From Lachnospiraceae bacterium (GTDB lineage: Bacteria > Bacillota > Clostridia > Lachnospirales > Lachnospiraceae), in contig JAFZMO010000071.1 of the NCBI GenBank assembly GCA_017551165.1, forward strand, positions 62,001-126,000: a stretch of DNA of 64,000 bases, given 5' to 3'. Positions 16,408 to 28,265 of this stretch are shown one piece after another (the first letter of the stretch is position 1; each line of letters opens with the position of its first letter). A program made the position numbers and the translations under genes. The notes under the pieces are model-generated. The model saw only the letters and a program-made list of their open reading frames with translations. It did not search any database and had not been told where the DNA came from.

Positions 16408-17694
16408 ATGACCTACGAAGAAGTCTTAAATCGACTGACAAACACGGAATTCTTTTCGGCATTTGCCGGGCTGTACCGGATGCGCAACATGCTCCGGTAC
16501 TTCGACGATCCGCAGGATGCGATTCCCTGCGTACACGTCGCCGGCACGAACGGAAAGGGTTCCGTTTGCGCTATACTGGATTCCGTATTGCGCCGCGCCG
16601 GCTACCGCGTCGGACTGTTCACATCACCGTTTCTTTATGATTTCCGCGAGCGCATCCGCGTGAACGGAGAGCCGATCCCGCAGGATGACCTGGCGCGCAT
16701 CGGCACGCAGATGTACGACTATGTCGACAAGCTGTTCACGCCGGCCAACCAGTTTGAGCTGCTGACCATTCTGGCTCTTCTGTATTTCCGCGAACAGAAG
16801 TGCGATATCATCGTGATGGAGACCGGTCTCGGCGGAACGTTCGATCCGACCAACGCCGTGAAGCGCCCGATCGTTTCGGTCATCACAAACATCGGTCTTG
16901 ATCACTGTAACGTGCTCGGTGACTCGATTGAGAAGATTGCAGCAGCCAAGGCAGGCATCATCAAACAGGGGTGTGACGTTTGCGTCTATCCCGTTTGCAC
17001 CGAGGCGGAGGCCGTGATCACGCAGTATGCGCTCCGTGCGCCGGCGCCGATCCATTTTGTCGACCGCGACGAGGTGAAGGAGCTGCCTCACATTGCGGGT
17101 TACGAACATTTTTCGTACAAGGGTCAGGAATTCTGCCTTGCTCTGAACGGAAAGCACCAGCAGTACAATGCAGCGACCGCCGTTGAAGCGCTGACTGTCA
17201 TCAATGAGCACGGGTTCTACATCAGTGACCGCGATATCGAGGACGGCATGCGCACCGTTGTGTGGCCCGGCCGTCTTGAGATCATCAACAAAAAGCCCGT
17301 CGTGTATTACGACGGCGGACACAACCCGCAGTGCGCGCAGGCAGTCGCTGAGTTTTTTAAGACCGAGGCGTTCCGTGACAAGAAGATCTCCGTCATCGCG
17401 GGCATCGTCAAGGACAAGGATTACCGCACGATCCTAACCACACTGAAATCGTTTGCAGACAACATGTATTTCTACCGTTTTGCGCACAAGCGCGCTCTCA
17501 CGGAGGAAGAGGCGGAAGCTCTCTGCACGGAGTTTGCAATGACACCGGTGACAGATCTCACCGCGGCGGTGGGTGAGTATTTTTCGAAGGCAGGGCGCAA
17601 CGACGTTCTGCTGATCACCGGGTCTTTATATCTTGCCTCCGAAGCGAAGCAGGCAGTCACGCAGTGTGCGAAAGAAAAAGCCGAACAGGCGTAA
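16408..17694 (+). CDS. folC: FolC-family folylpolyglutamate/dihydrofolate synthase, copy 2
   Basis: A 428-residue FolC. The start at 16408 is preceded by gaggcggaggt and places GTNGKGSV at residues 46-53, aligned with copy 1. Family motifs HVAGTNGKGS, SPFLYDFRERI, METGLGGTFDPTNAV, LDHCNVLGDS and YDGGHNPQCAQ are all present and closer to the bacterial consensus than those of copy 1. It lies 17 bases after copy 1 and 12 bases before the cellulase gene. It is probably the main bifunctional enzyme, by resemblance to the consensus. Confidence 0.93.
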   Translation: MTYEEVLNRLTNTEFFSAFAGLYRMRNMLRYFDDPQDAIPCVHVAGTNGKGSVCAILDSVLRRAGYRVGLFTSPFLYDFRERIRVNGEPIPQDDLARIGTQMYDYVDKLFTPANQFELLTILALLYFREQKCDIIVMETGLGGTFDPTNAVKRPIVSVITNIGLDHCNVLGDSIEKIAAAKAGIIKQGCDVCVYPVCTEAEAVITQYALRAPAPIHFVDRDEVKELPHIAGYEHFSYKGQEFCLALNGKHQQYNAATAVEALTVINEHGFYISDRDIEDGMRTVVWPGRLEIINKKPVVYYDGGHNPQCAQAVAEFFKTEAFRDKKISVIAGIVKDKDYRTILTTLKSFADNMYFYRFAHKRALTEEEAEALCTEFAMTPVTDLTAAVGEYFSKAGRNDVLLITGSLYLASEAKQAVTQCAKEKAEQA

Positions 17695-17706
17695 GAAGAG
17701 GAAACC

Positions 17707-19602
17707 ATGAGCAAGAAGAAACAGTACAAAATGGACAAGACAAGCAGGATCCTGCTCGCCGCATTGATCACGATGGCTTTGATCGCCATTGTGCTCGGCG
17801 TTTTGTTGTGGAAGGCAAACTCGAAGAACAACAAGTCCGCAGGAAAGGGTCCGGCTGCGACGGTAACGCCGACGACCGAGGCAGAGCCTACGGAAACGAA
17901 GAAGCCTACGGCAACAGAGGCGGCAGATCCGACACCCACAGACAGTGCTGAGCCGACTCCGACGGAGATCGCGTCGATCACACCGACGGGAGAGGTAACT
18001 CCCGAAGTCACGCCCACTGAGGCAGTGGAAGAGAACTTAACACCGACTGCGGCGCCGACCGCGGAAGCGACTCCTACCGCAGAGGCAACGCCTACGACTG
18101 CCGCTACACCGACTGCAGCAACGACTCCGACAACCGCAGCTACTCCTACGACTGCGCCGACAGCAACACCTACAAGTGCGCCCACGGCAACGCCGACGAG
18201 CGCACCGACCGCAACGCCGACCAATGCACCTACGCCGACGCCGACAACGGCAGTCAGCAAGGGCGGCAAGACACCGGTGGCAGAGCACGGACGTCTGTCC
18301 GTCAAGGGCACCAAGATCGTCGACAAGAACGGCAAGGAATACCAGCTCAAGGGCGTCAGCACGCACGGCCTGCAGTGGTTCCCGCAGTTCGTGTGCAAGG
18401 AGACGTTCCAGTGCATCCGCGATGAGTGGGGTGCAAACGCAGTGCGTCTTGCAATGTATACCGACGAGAACGGATACTGTGCCGGCGGTGACAAGGCAGC
18501 GCTCAAAAAGCTGGTCAAGGACGGCGTACATATTGCATCCGACCTCGGACTCTACGTCATCATCGACTGGCATATTCTGCACGACTACGACCCGAACACG
18601 AACAAGGCCGAGGCGATCAAGTTCTTCGACGAGATGTCGAAGGAGTTCAGCGGCTATGAGAACGTATTTTACGAGATCTGTAACGAGCCGAACGGCGGCG
18701 TCAGCTGGTCGACCGTAAAGAAGTACGCCGAGGAAGTCATCCCCGTGATCCGCAAGAACGATCCGAAGGGCATCATTATCGTCGGAACGCCCACATGGTC
18801 GCAGGATGTCGACATCGCAGCCAAGGATCCGATCAAGGGCTACGACAACATTATGTACGCGCTTCATTTCTACGCAGGCACTCATAAGGACAACCTCCGC
18901 AGCAAAATGAAGACCGCGATCGAGCTCGGGCTTCCCGTTTTCGTCTCCGAGTACGGTATCTGCGATGCTTCCGGCAACGGCGCATGCAACGAGACCGAGG
19001 CGAACAAGTGGGTCGCGATGATGGACAAATACGGTGTTAGCTACATGATCTGGAACCTCGCAAACAAGAACGAGTCCTCCTCGCTGATCAAGCAAAACTG
19101 CAAAAAACTGTCCGGATTTACCGAGGCAGACCTCAACCAGGAGGGTCGCTGGCTTGTGAAGATGCTCGGTGGCCAGCTTCCGAAGATGACCGAGGAGGAT
19201 CTGAAGAAGCTCGAGGACGATGCCGGCGGAAGCGGCGGCGGTGACGTAGCGGTCCCGGACGGTATCGAGAAGACCGTCAAGAGCGGCAGCGCGATCGTGT
19301 CGCTGACGACCTCCAACACCTGGAACGAGACCGCCTACAAATGCTACCAGTTCGGTGTTACCATCGAAAATGAGGGCAGCAAGCCCATGAGCGACTGGAA
19401 GATCGTCGTCACCTTCAACAGCGAGGTCAAGACCGACAACTTCTGGTGTTGCGGCGTTGAGATCAAGGGCAAGGTCATGACACTGACTCCCGCGGACTTC
19501 AACAGGACCGTAGCGGCAGGCGGAAACACGATGGATATCGGTCTCATCGTGCAGTCCAAATCCCTGCTCAAGATCGAGAAGATCGAGTTCAGCAGCAAGT
19601 AA
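17707..19602 (+). CDS. Membrane-anchored GH5 endoglucanase with C-terminal carbohydrate-binding domain
   Basis: A 631-residue extracellular cellulase. Residues about 14-37 are a membrane anchor without an evident cleavage site; about 47-190 is a Thr/Pro-rich linker with repeats such as PTATPTSA. About 195-495 is a GH5 barrel with the general acid in EICNEPNGG (Glu327) and the nucleophile in VSEYGICD (Glu415). After a Gly/Ser linker, about 525-631 looks like a CBM2-type beta-sandwich with conserved Trp and Asn. It cleaves beta-1,4-glucan at the cell surface. It starts 12 bases after folC and ends in its own terminator, an odd partner for folate genes. Confidence 0.9.
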   Translation: MSKKKQYKMDKTSRILLAALITMALIAIVLGVLLWKANSKNNKSAGKGPAATVTPTTEAEPTETKKPTATEAADPTPTDSAEPTPTEIASITPTGEVTPEVTPTEAVEENLTPTAAPTAEATPTAEATPTTAATPTAATTPTTAATPTTAPTATPTSAPTATPTSAPTATPTNAPTPTPTTAVSKGGKTPVAEHGRLSVKGTKIVDKNGKEYQLKGVSTHGLQWFPQFVCKETFQCIRDEWGANAVRLAMYTDENGYCAGGDKAALKKLVKDGVHIASDLGLYVIIDWHILHDYDPNTNKAEAIKFFDEMSKEFSGYENVFYEICNEPNGGVSWSTVKKYAEEVIPVIRKNDPKGIIIVGTPTWSQDVDIAAKDPIKGYDNIMYALHFYAGTHKDNLRSKMKTAIELGLPVFVSEYGICDASGNGACNETEANKWVAMMDKYGVSYMIWNLANKNESSSLIKQNCKKLSGFTEADLNQEGRWLVKMLGGQLPKMTEEDLKKLEDDAGGSGGGDVAVPDGIEKTVKSGSAIVSLTTSNTWNETAYKCYQFGVTIENEGSKPMSDWKIVVTFNSEVKTDNFWCCGVEIKGKVMTLTPADFNRTVAAGGNTMDIGLIVQSKSLLKIEKIEFSSK

Positions 19603-19613
19603 ATACGACCGAG

Positions 19614-19643
19614 AGCCCGGGGCAGATCTGCTCCGGGCTTTTT
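19614..19643 (+). terminator. Terminator after GH5 gene
   Basis: Eleven-bp stem (19614-19624 with 19629-19639, one G-U pair), GATC loop and TTTTT. Confidence 0.92.
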
Positions 19644-19649
19644 CATTTG

Positions 19650-19689
19650 CGGAAAATGTAGTTTCCCCGCCGAAAAACACCATTTTCCG
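19650..19689. repeat. Inverted pair of CGGAAAATG elements
   Basis: CGGAAAATG at 19650-19658 and CATTTTCCG at 19681-19689 are exact complements with 22 bases between. Like the pair at 14218, it stands a few bases after a strong terminator. Confidence 0.65.
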
Positions 19690-19933
19690 AGTCCGAAAAC
19701 GTGTTAAATTCGCGAAAAACAGTAGAAATAAACGGGGAAGTGTGGTAAGATGATATGCGGTATGAAAATAAATTGAGAGCATGGGTCGGATGGAGTCAAA
19801 CTCCGTGACTACTGAAGAACGCGCGACAGATTCTCACGCACGCTTTTCAGTTGTTACGGCAGGCTCCGTCCCTCGAGTGACTCCGGGACGCGCGCTGCAT
19901 CGTCCGTAAAATAACAGCGCAGAAAGAGGTATT
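19690..19933 (+). promoter_or_regulatory. pnp promoter and structured leader
   Basis: The gap between the GH5 gene and pnp is about 330 bases and holds no gene I can support. A likely promoter is TAGAAA (19723-19728), 17 bases, TAAGAT (19746-19751) with TGG before it. The leader of about 175 bases contains GGAGT/ACTCC near 19794, a long ACTGAA/TTCAGT stem (about 19809-19854) and GTCCC/GGGAC (about 19869-19890). Such a structured leader fits autoregulation of pnp, which is known in enterobacteria; here it is inference. Confidence 0.45.
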
Positions 19934-22018
19934 ATGTATAAGAGTTTTTCCATGGAACTCGCCGGCAGAACTCTGACGGTCGACATCGACCGCGTAGCGA
20001 AGCAGGCAAACGGTGCCGCGTTGATGCACTATGGTGACACCACGGTACTTTCCACGGCAACCGCGAGCGAGAAGCCCCGTGAGGGAATTGACTTCTTCCC
20101 GCTGAGCGTGGAGTATGAAGAGAAGATGTACGCAGTCGGCAAGATCCCCGGCGGATTCAACAAGCGCGAGGGCAAGGCAACCGAGAATGCGGTTCTTACG
20201 TCCCGCGTTATCGACCGTCCGATGCGTCCGCTCTTCCCGAAGGATTACCGCAATGACGTAACGATCAGCAACCTGGTTCTCTCGGTTGATCCCGAGAACA
20301 CGCCTGAGCTTACGGCAATGCTCGGTTCCGCGATCGCAGTAGCGATCTCCGACATCCCGTTCGACGGTCCGTGCGCGATGACGCAGGTCGGCATGATCGA
20401 CGGACAGTTCATTCTGAACCCTTCCCAGACGCAGATGCAGGTTTCCGACCTCAAGCTCACCGTGGCTTCCACGAGAGAGAAGGTCATCATGATCGAAGCA
20501 GGCGCTAACGAGCTTCCCGAGGACAAGATGATCGAGGCGATCTACCTTGCAGACAGTGTCAACAAGGACATCATCAAGTTCATCGACAAGATCGTTGCCG
20601 AGTGCGGCAAGCCGAAGCACAGCTACACGAGCTGCGCGATCCCCGAGGAAGTATTTGCGGCGATCAAGGAGATCGTTCCTCCGGCAGACATGGAGGTTCT
20701 GATGTTCTCGCCCGAGAAGCAGGTTCGCGAGGAGCGCATCCGCGCTATGAAGGACACGCTCGCCGAGAAGTTTGCCGACAAGGAAGACTGGCTCCCGCTC
20801 ATCGACGAGGCAGTTTACCAGTACGAGAAGAAGACGGTCCGCAAGATGATCCTCAAGGATCACAAGCGTCCCGACGGTCGTGAGCTCACGCAGATCCGTC
20901 CTCTTTCCGCAGAGGTTGACATCATCCCGAGAGTACACGGCTCCTCGATGTTCACCAGAGGCCAGACGCAGATTTGCGACATCGTAACGCTCGCACCTCT
21001 TGCGGATGCTCAGAAGCTTGACGGTCTCGATGAGACGGCAGTCAACAAGAGATACATGCATCACTACAATTTCCCGTCGTACTCCGTAGGCGAGACGAAG
21101 CCTTCGAGAGGACCGGGACGCCGCGAGATCGGTCACGGTGCTCTTGCAGAGAGAGCGCTCCTTCCGGTTCTCCCGAGCGAGGAGGAGTTCCCTTACGCGA
21201 TCCGCGCCGTATCCGAGACATTCGAGTCCAACGGTTCGACGTCCATGGCTTCGACCTGCGCGTCCTGCATGTCCCTCATGGCAGCAGGTGTTCCGATCAA
21301 GCGTATGGTAGCCGGTATCAGCTGCGGTCTTGTGACCGGTGAGACGGATGACGATTACGTACTCCTCACCGATATCCAGGGTCTTGAGGACTTCTTCGGT
21401 GATATGGACTTCAAGGTCACCGGTACGACCGAGGGTATCACGGCGATCCAGATGGATATCAAGATCCACGGCCTTACCCGCCCGATCGTTGAGGGTGCCA
21501 TCAAGCGCTGCCGCGAGGCAAGACTTTTCATCATGGACACCTGCATGAAGCCTGCGATCGCAGAGCCTCGCAAGGAAGTAAGCAAGTACGCTCCGAAGAT
21601 CGTTCAGATCCAGATCGATCCTGCGAAGATCGGCGATGTTGTCGGTCAGAGAGGAAAGACGATCAACGCGATCATCGAGCAGACCGGCGTTCGCATCGAT
21701 ATCGACGACACCGGTGCGGTATCCATCTGCGGAACCGACAAGGATGCGATGGACAAGGCGATCAAGCTTGTACAGACGATCGTCACCGATTTCGAGGAGG
21801 GCATGATCCTCGAGGGAACCGTAGTCAGCATCAAGGACTTCGGTGCCTTCATCGAATTCGCGCCCGGCAAGGAGGGAATGGTTCACATTTCCAAGATTGC
21901 AAAGAACCGCATCAACCGCGTCGAGGATGTTCTCACGCTCGGCGATCACGTGCGTTGCGTCTGCCTCGGCAAGGACAAGATGGGTCGCTTGAGCTTCTCC
22001 ATCAAAGACGCGCAGTAA
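19934..22018 (+). CDS. pnp: Polyribonucleotide nucleotidyltransferase (PNPase)
   Basis: A 694-residue PNPase that degrades RNA 3'-to-5' with phosphate. Two RNase-PH-like domains (about 1-230 and 310-550, with GGFNKREGK and FTRGQTQ) flank the helical domain; a KH domain (IGDVVGQRGKTINAIIEQTG) and a C-terminal S1 domain (GTVVSIKDFGAFIEF) follow. Length is normal. It is transcribed alone, with its own leader and terminator. In most bacteria pnp follows rpsO directly; here folate genes and a cellulase lie between the two. Confidence 0.97.
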   Translation: MYKSFSMELAGRTLTVDIDRVAKQANGAALMHYGDTTVLSTATASEKPREGIDFFPLSVEYEEKMYAVGKIPGGFNKREGKATENAVLTSRVIDRPMRPLFPKDYRNDVTISNLVLSVDPENTPELTAMLGSAIAVAISDIPFDGPCAMTQVGMIDGQFILNPSQTQMQVSDLKLTVASTREKVIMIEAGANELPEDKMIEAIYLADSVNKDIIKFIDKIVAECGKPKHSYTSCAIPEEVFAAIKEIVPPADMEVLMFSPEKQVREERIRAMKDTLAEKFADKEDWLPLIDEAVYQYEKKTVRKMILKDHKRPDGRELTQIRPLSAEVDIIPRVHGSSMFTRGQTQICDIVTLAPLADAQKLDGLDETAVNKRYMHHYNFPSYSVGETKPSRGPGRREIGHGALAERALLPVLPSEEEFPYAIRAVSETFESNGSTSMASTCASCMSLMAAGVPIKRMVAGISCGLVTGETDDDYVLLTDIQGLEDFFGDMDFKVTGTTEGITAIQMDIKIHGLTRPIVEGAIKRCREARLFIMDTCMKPAIAEPRKEVSKYAPKIVQIQIDPAKIGDVVGQRGKTINAIIEQTGVRIDIDDTGAVSICGTDKDAMDKAIKLVQTIVTDFEEGMILEGTVVSIKDFGAFIEFAPGKEGMVHISKIAKNRINRVEDVLTLGDHVRCVCLGKDKMGRLSFSIKDAQ

Positions 22019-22031
22019 ACCCGTAATCTGA

Positions 22032-25133
<3,102 letters not shown>

Positions 25134-25170
25134 TACCGGGTGCGCAATATAAACTTACGGGGAATATGAT

Positions 25171-27384
25171 ATGAGTTTACTCACCTATGACATCTGGGCC
25201 GGCCGCGACTGGAACCGCGGACTTCCCATCGGCAACGGAAAGCTCGGCGCCATGATCCTGGGAGACGGAACCTCCACAAGACTCATGCTCAACGAGGACA
25301 GCCTGTGGTACGGAGGTCCGATCGACCGCATCAACCAGGACGCAAAGGAACATCTCGACGAGGTGCGGCAGCTTCTGTTCGACGGCAAGATCCCGCAGGC
25401 GGAAGAGATGCTGCTGAAAACATTTTCCGGAGTGCCCACGAGCTGCCGGACATACTCGGTGCTCGGCAATCTGTCGATCTATTACGGTGCGCTTTCGGGA
25501 GAGTGCATCAAGTATCGTCGAAGCCTCGACCTCGACAACGCCGTGGCGTCATGCATGCGGGAGTTTGAGAACATCACGATCACGGAGACATTGTTCTGTG
25601 ATGAGCGCAACAACCTCCTCGTGTTCGAGGTGAAGTCGGAAAATGATATTCCCTTCGACGTGAGTGCGGAGTTCGACCGTATGAACTGGTACGACGCCGG
25701 CTTCCACGACGGAAGAAACGTCTATGCGACCGGAAACATGGTCGGTGACGGATACTCGTTCTGCGCCGGCATGACCGGTTTTGCGGAAGGAGCGGACATT
25801 GATATCAGCGCGCGAAGGATCTGCGCCAAGGGAACAACAAGGTTCTGCCTGTTATTCACGGCAGCGACCACGTACCGCGAGAGCGATCCGCTTTCGTATG
25901 TGCGTTCCTCACTGGGATTCGCAAATTCGCCGTTTGACAAGCTTCTTGCGATCCACAAGGAGGACTACCGCGAGCGCTTTGACCGCGTGAAGCTCACGCT
26001 GCCCGAGGAAGCCATGTATTCCAGGCTCACGACCGACGAGAGGCTCAAGGCGTTCGACGAGAAGGAACCGGACCTCGGTCTGATCAAGACATACTTTGAC
26101 TTCGGTCGCTATCTGTTGCTGTCCAGCTCGGCGCCGGGTTCGCTACCCGCCAACCTGCAGGGCGTATGGAATCCTCACATGGATCCGCCGTGGGGCAGCA
26201 AATACACGATCAACATCAATCTTCAGATGAACTACTGGCCGGTTGACACTCTCGGCATGTCCGAGTGCGCAGAGCCACTGTTCACGCTGATGAAACGCAT
26301 CTGCGAGCGCGGACAAAAGACCGCACGCGACATGTACGGATGCCGCGGCAGCGTCGCGCATCACAACACCGATCTGTGGGGCGACACCGCGCCGCAGGAC
26401 GAGTGGATCCCCGGAACCTACTGGGTGATGGGCCTCGCATGGCTGTGCACGCATGTGTGGAAGCATTACTGCTACACGCAGGATATTGCGTTCCTTGCTG
26501 ACATGTATCCGGTCGTGCGCGAGAGCGTGCAGTTCTTCCACGATTTCTGCATCGAGAAGGACGGTTATGCCGTGATCTCGCCGTCTGTCTCTCCGGAAAA
26601 TACATACATTCTCCCGGACGGCACGAGGGGCTGTGTCTGCTACAACTCGACGATGGATGTGGAGATCCTACGGGACCTTCTCACGCAGTTCCTTGCGATG
26701 GCGCAGATCATCGGCCATGAGGATGAGGATTTTCTGAAGACGACGGAAGAGCTTCTTGCGAAGCTTCCTCCGATCCGCATCGGAAAGCACGGCCAGATCA
26801 TGGAATGGACTGAGGATTACGATGAGGCGGAGCCCGGACACAGACACATCTCGCATCTGTACGCGCTGTATCCTTCGGACCAGATCATGACAGACGAGAC
26901 TCCGGAGCTTGCCGAGGCAGCCCGCGTGACGCTTACGCGAAGACTCGCTAACGGCGGAGGTCACACCGGCTGGAGCCGCGCATGGATCATCAATATGTAC
27001 GCAAGGCTCGGAGACGGAGAGCAGTGTGCTCACCACCTCGGACAGCTGCTGCAGAAGTCCACATTGCCGAATCTTCTCGACAACCATCCGCCGTTCCAGA
27101 TCGACGGCAACTTCGGAGCGATCGCTGCGATCGGCGAGATGCTGCTGCAGTCCAACGAGAATCGAGCGCTTTTGCTTCCGGCGCTTCCGGCAAACTGGAG
27201 CGAGGGCTCGATCGAGGGGATCGTTGCTTACGGCGGTGCTCATTATGACATTCGCTGGAAGGACGGCGCCGTGGAATTCACCGTGACGGCAGGTCCGATC
27301 AACTACGATACGAACGTTTCCTTCCGCGGAACCGTAACGAAGGTTTCACTGGCCGCGGGAGAGAGCGCAACATTTAGAATTTGA
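25171..27384 (+). CDS. GH95 alpha-L-fucosidase/alpha-L-galactosidase
   Basis: A 737-residue glycoside hydrolase of family 95. Recognisable segments are RGLPIGNGKLGAMILGDG and LNEDSLWYGG in the N-terminal beta-domain, NLQGVWNP and INLQMNYWP, AHHNTDLWGDTAP, and QIMEWTEDYDE with the probable general acid Glu545, followed by GHRHISHLYALYP and TGWSRAWIINMYARL in the helical barrel. The family removes alpha-1,2-fucose or alpha-galactose from plant xyloglucan or host glycans. There is no signal peptide. With the GH2 gene upstream it could trim xyloglucan fragments released by cellulases such as the nearby GH5 enzyme. Confidence 0.9.
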   Translation: MSLLTYDIWAGRDWNRGLPIGNGKLGAMILGDGTSTRLMLNEDSLWYGGPIDRINQDAKEHLDEVRQLLFDGKIPQAEEMLLKTFSGVPTSCRTYSVLGNLSIYYGALSGECIKYRRSLDLDNAVASCMREFENITITETLFCDERNNLLVFEVKSENDIPFDVSAEFDRMNWYDAGFHDGRNVYATGNMVGDGYSFCAGMTGFAEGADIDISARRICAKGTTRFCLLFTAATTYRESDPLSYVRSSLGFANSPFDKLLAIHKEDYRERFDRVKLTLPEEAMYSRLTTDERLKAFDEKEPDLGLIKTYFDFGRYLLLSSSAPGSLPANLQGVWNPHMDPPWGSKYTININLQMNYWPVDTLGMSECAEPLFTLMKRICERGQKTARDMYGCRGSVAHHNTDLWGDTAPQDEWIPGTYWVMGLAWLCTHVWKHYCYTQDIAFLADMYPVVRESVQFFHDFCIEKDGYAVISPSVSPENTYILPDGTRGCVCYNSTMDVEILRDLLTQFLAMAQIIGHEDEDFLKTTEELLAKLPPIRIGKHGQIMEWTEDYDEAEPGHRHISHLYALYPSDQIMTDETPELAEAARVTLTRRLANGGGHTGWSRAWIINMYARLGDGEQCAHHLGQLLQKSTLPNLLDNHPPFQIDGNFGAIAAIGEMLLQSNENRALLLPALPANWSEGSIEGIVAYGGAHYDIRWKDGAVEFTVTAGPINYDTNVSFRGTVTKVSLAAGESATFRI

Positions 27385-27403
27385 CACAGGGAGGTTACGC
27401 CGC

Positions 27404-28255
27404 GTGGGATTTTTTGACATTCTGAAAATGCTCCTGCTTGCCGCGGCGGAAGGCCTCACCGAATGGCTTCCGGTCAGCAACACGGGACACATCTCCGTGC
27501 TCGGACATTACCTTGGGTTTGCCGACTGGAACACAAGCACCGTGCTTCGCGAACTCTACGTCGGAGCGGCCACGCTCGGCGCTGTCTTGGCAGCCTGTGC
27601 GCTGTTTTTGCCCGGCAACGGACCGTTCTCGAAGACGCTGGACGGAAAGCGCGTTGTGGCGGATGAGCGAGTTCGTTTTTTCACCGCAATCGGGATCGGC
27701 TGGATCCCGTGCCTGTTGTTATCACTGATCTTCGGATCAAAGCTTTCGGATTTTCTGTATGATCCGAAAGCCATGCAAAACCAGAGACTGACGGTAGTAT
27801 GCATGATCGTCGGCGGCGCTCTGTTTCTTCTTGCGGAGCTTCGCAACCGGAAACGCATACCGCAATACGAGCGGATGGAAGAAGTGCCGGTGAAGATCAT
27901 CATGGTGCTCGGTCTCACCCAGTTAGCAGGTTTTCTTCCCGGCGCAAGCCGCTTCGGATTGGCAATACTGGTTGCCATGGCGTTGGGCGTCAGTCGCAAA
28001 ACATCCGTAACACTCGCGGTGTTTGTGAACATGCCCGCTGCCATTGTGTGTGGGGCGTTGCCCATACTGCGAAACTTAGGTCACATCGGAGGCATCTATG
28101 TGTCCGAGATGATGATGGCGTCGATCCTGGCGTTTTTGATCTCATTTTTCGCACTTCGGGCAATACTGTCTGTTTTGACAGAGAATTCCATGGCGCGATT
28201 CGGGCGCTACCGCATCGCATTCGGAGTTCTGCTGTACTTGTTTTTCATTCTTTGA
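27404..28255 (+). CDS. uppP: Divergent UppP/BacA-family undecaprenyl-diphosphatase
   Basis: A 283-residue polytopic membrane protein starting with GTG after gggaggttacg. The first motif is EGLTEWLPVSNTGH (residues 16-29), against the family consensus EGLTE(F/W)LPVSSTGH: the second Ser is Asn. The second motif is LPGASRFG rather than PGxSRSG, and the usual glutamine-containing segment after the first helix is absent. UppP recycles the lipid carrier of wall precursors, but these changes leave activity uncertain. It follows the GH95 gene by 19 bases and precedes ftsK by 10. Confidence 0.8.
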   Translation: MGFFDILKMLLLAAAEGLTEWLPVSNTGHISVLGHYLGFADWNTSTVLRELYVGAATLGAVLAACALFLPGNGPFSKTLDGKRVVADERVRFFTAIGIGWIPCLLLSLIFGSKLSDFLYDPKAMQNQRLTVVCMIVGGALFLLAELRNRKRIPQYERMEEVPVKIIMVLGLTQLAGFLPGASRFGLAILVAMALGVSRKTSVTLAVFVNMPAAIVCGALPILRNLGHIGGIYVSEMMMASILAFLISFFALRAILSVLTENSMARFGRYRIAFGVLLYLFFIL

Positions 28256-28265
28256 GGAGGGGAAA

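Noticed and set aside
18000..18260. Short direct repeats resembling a CRISPR or microsatellite
   Set aside because: They are in-frame Thr/Pro/Ala linker codons of the GH5 protein, of irregular period and without spacers.
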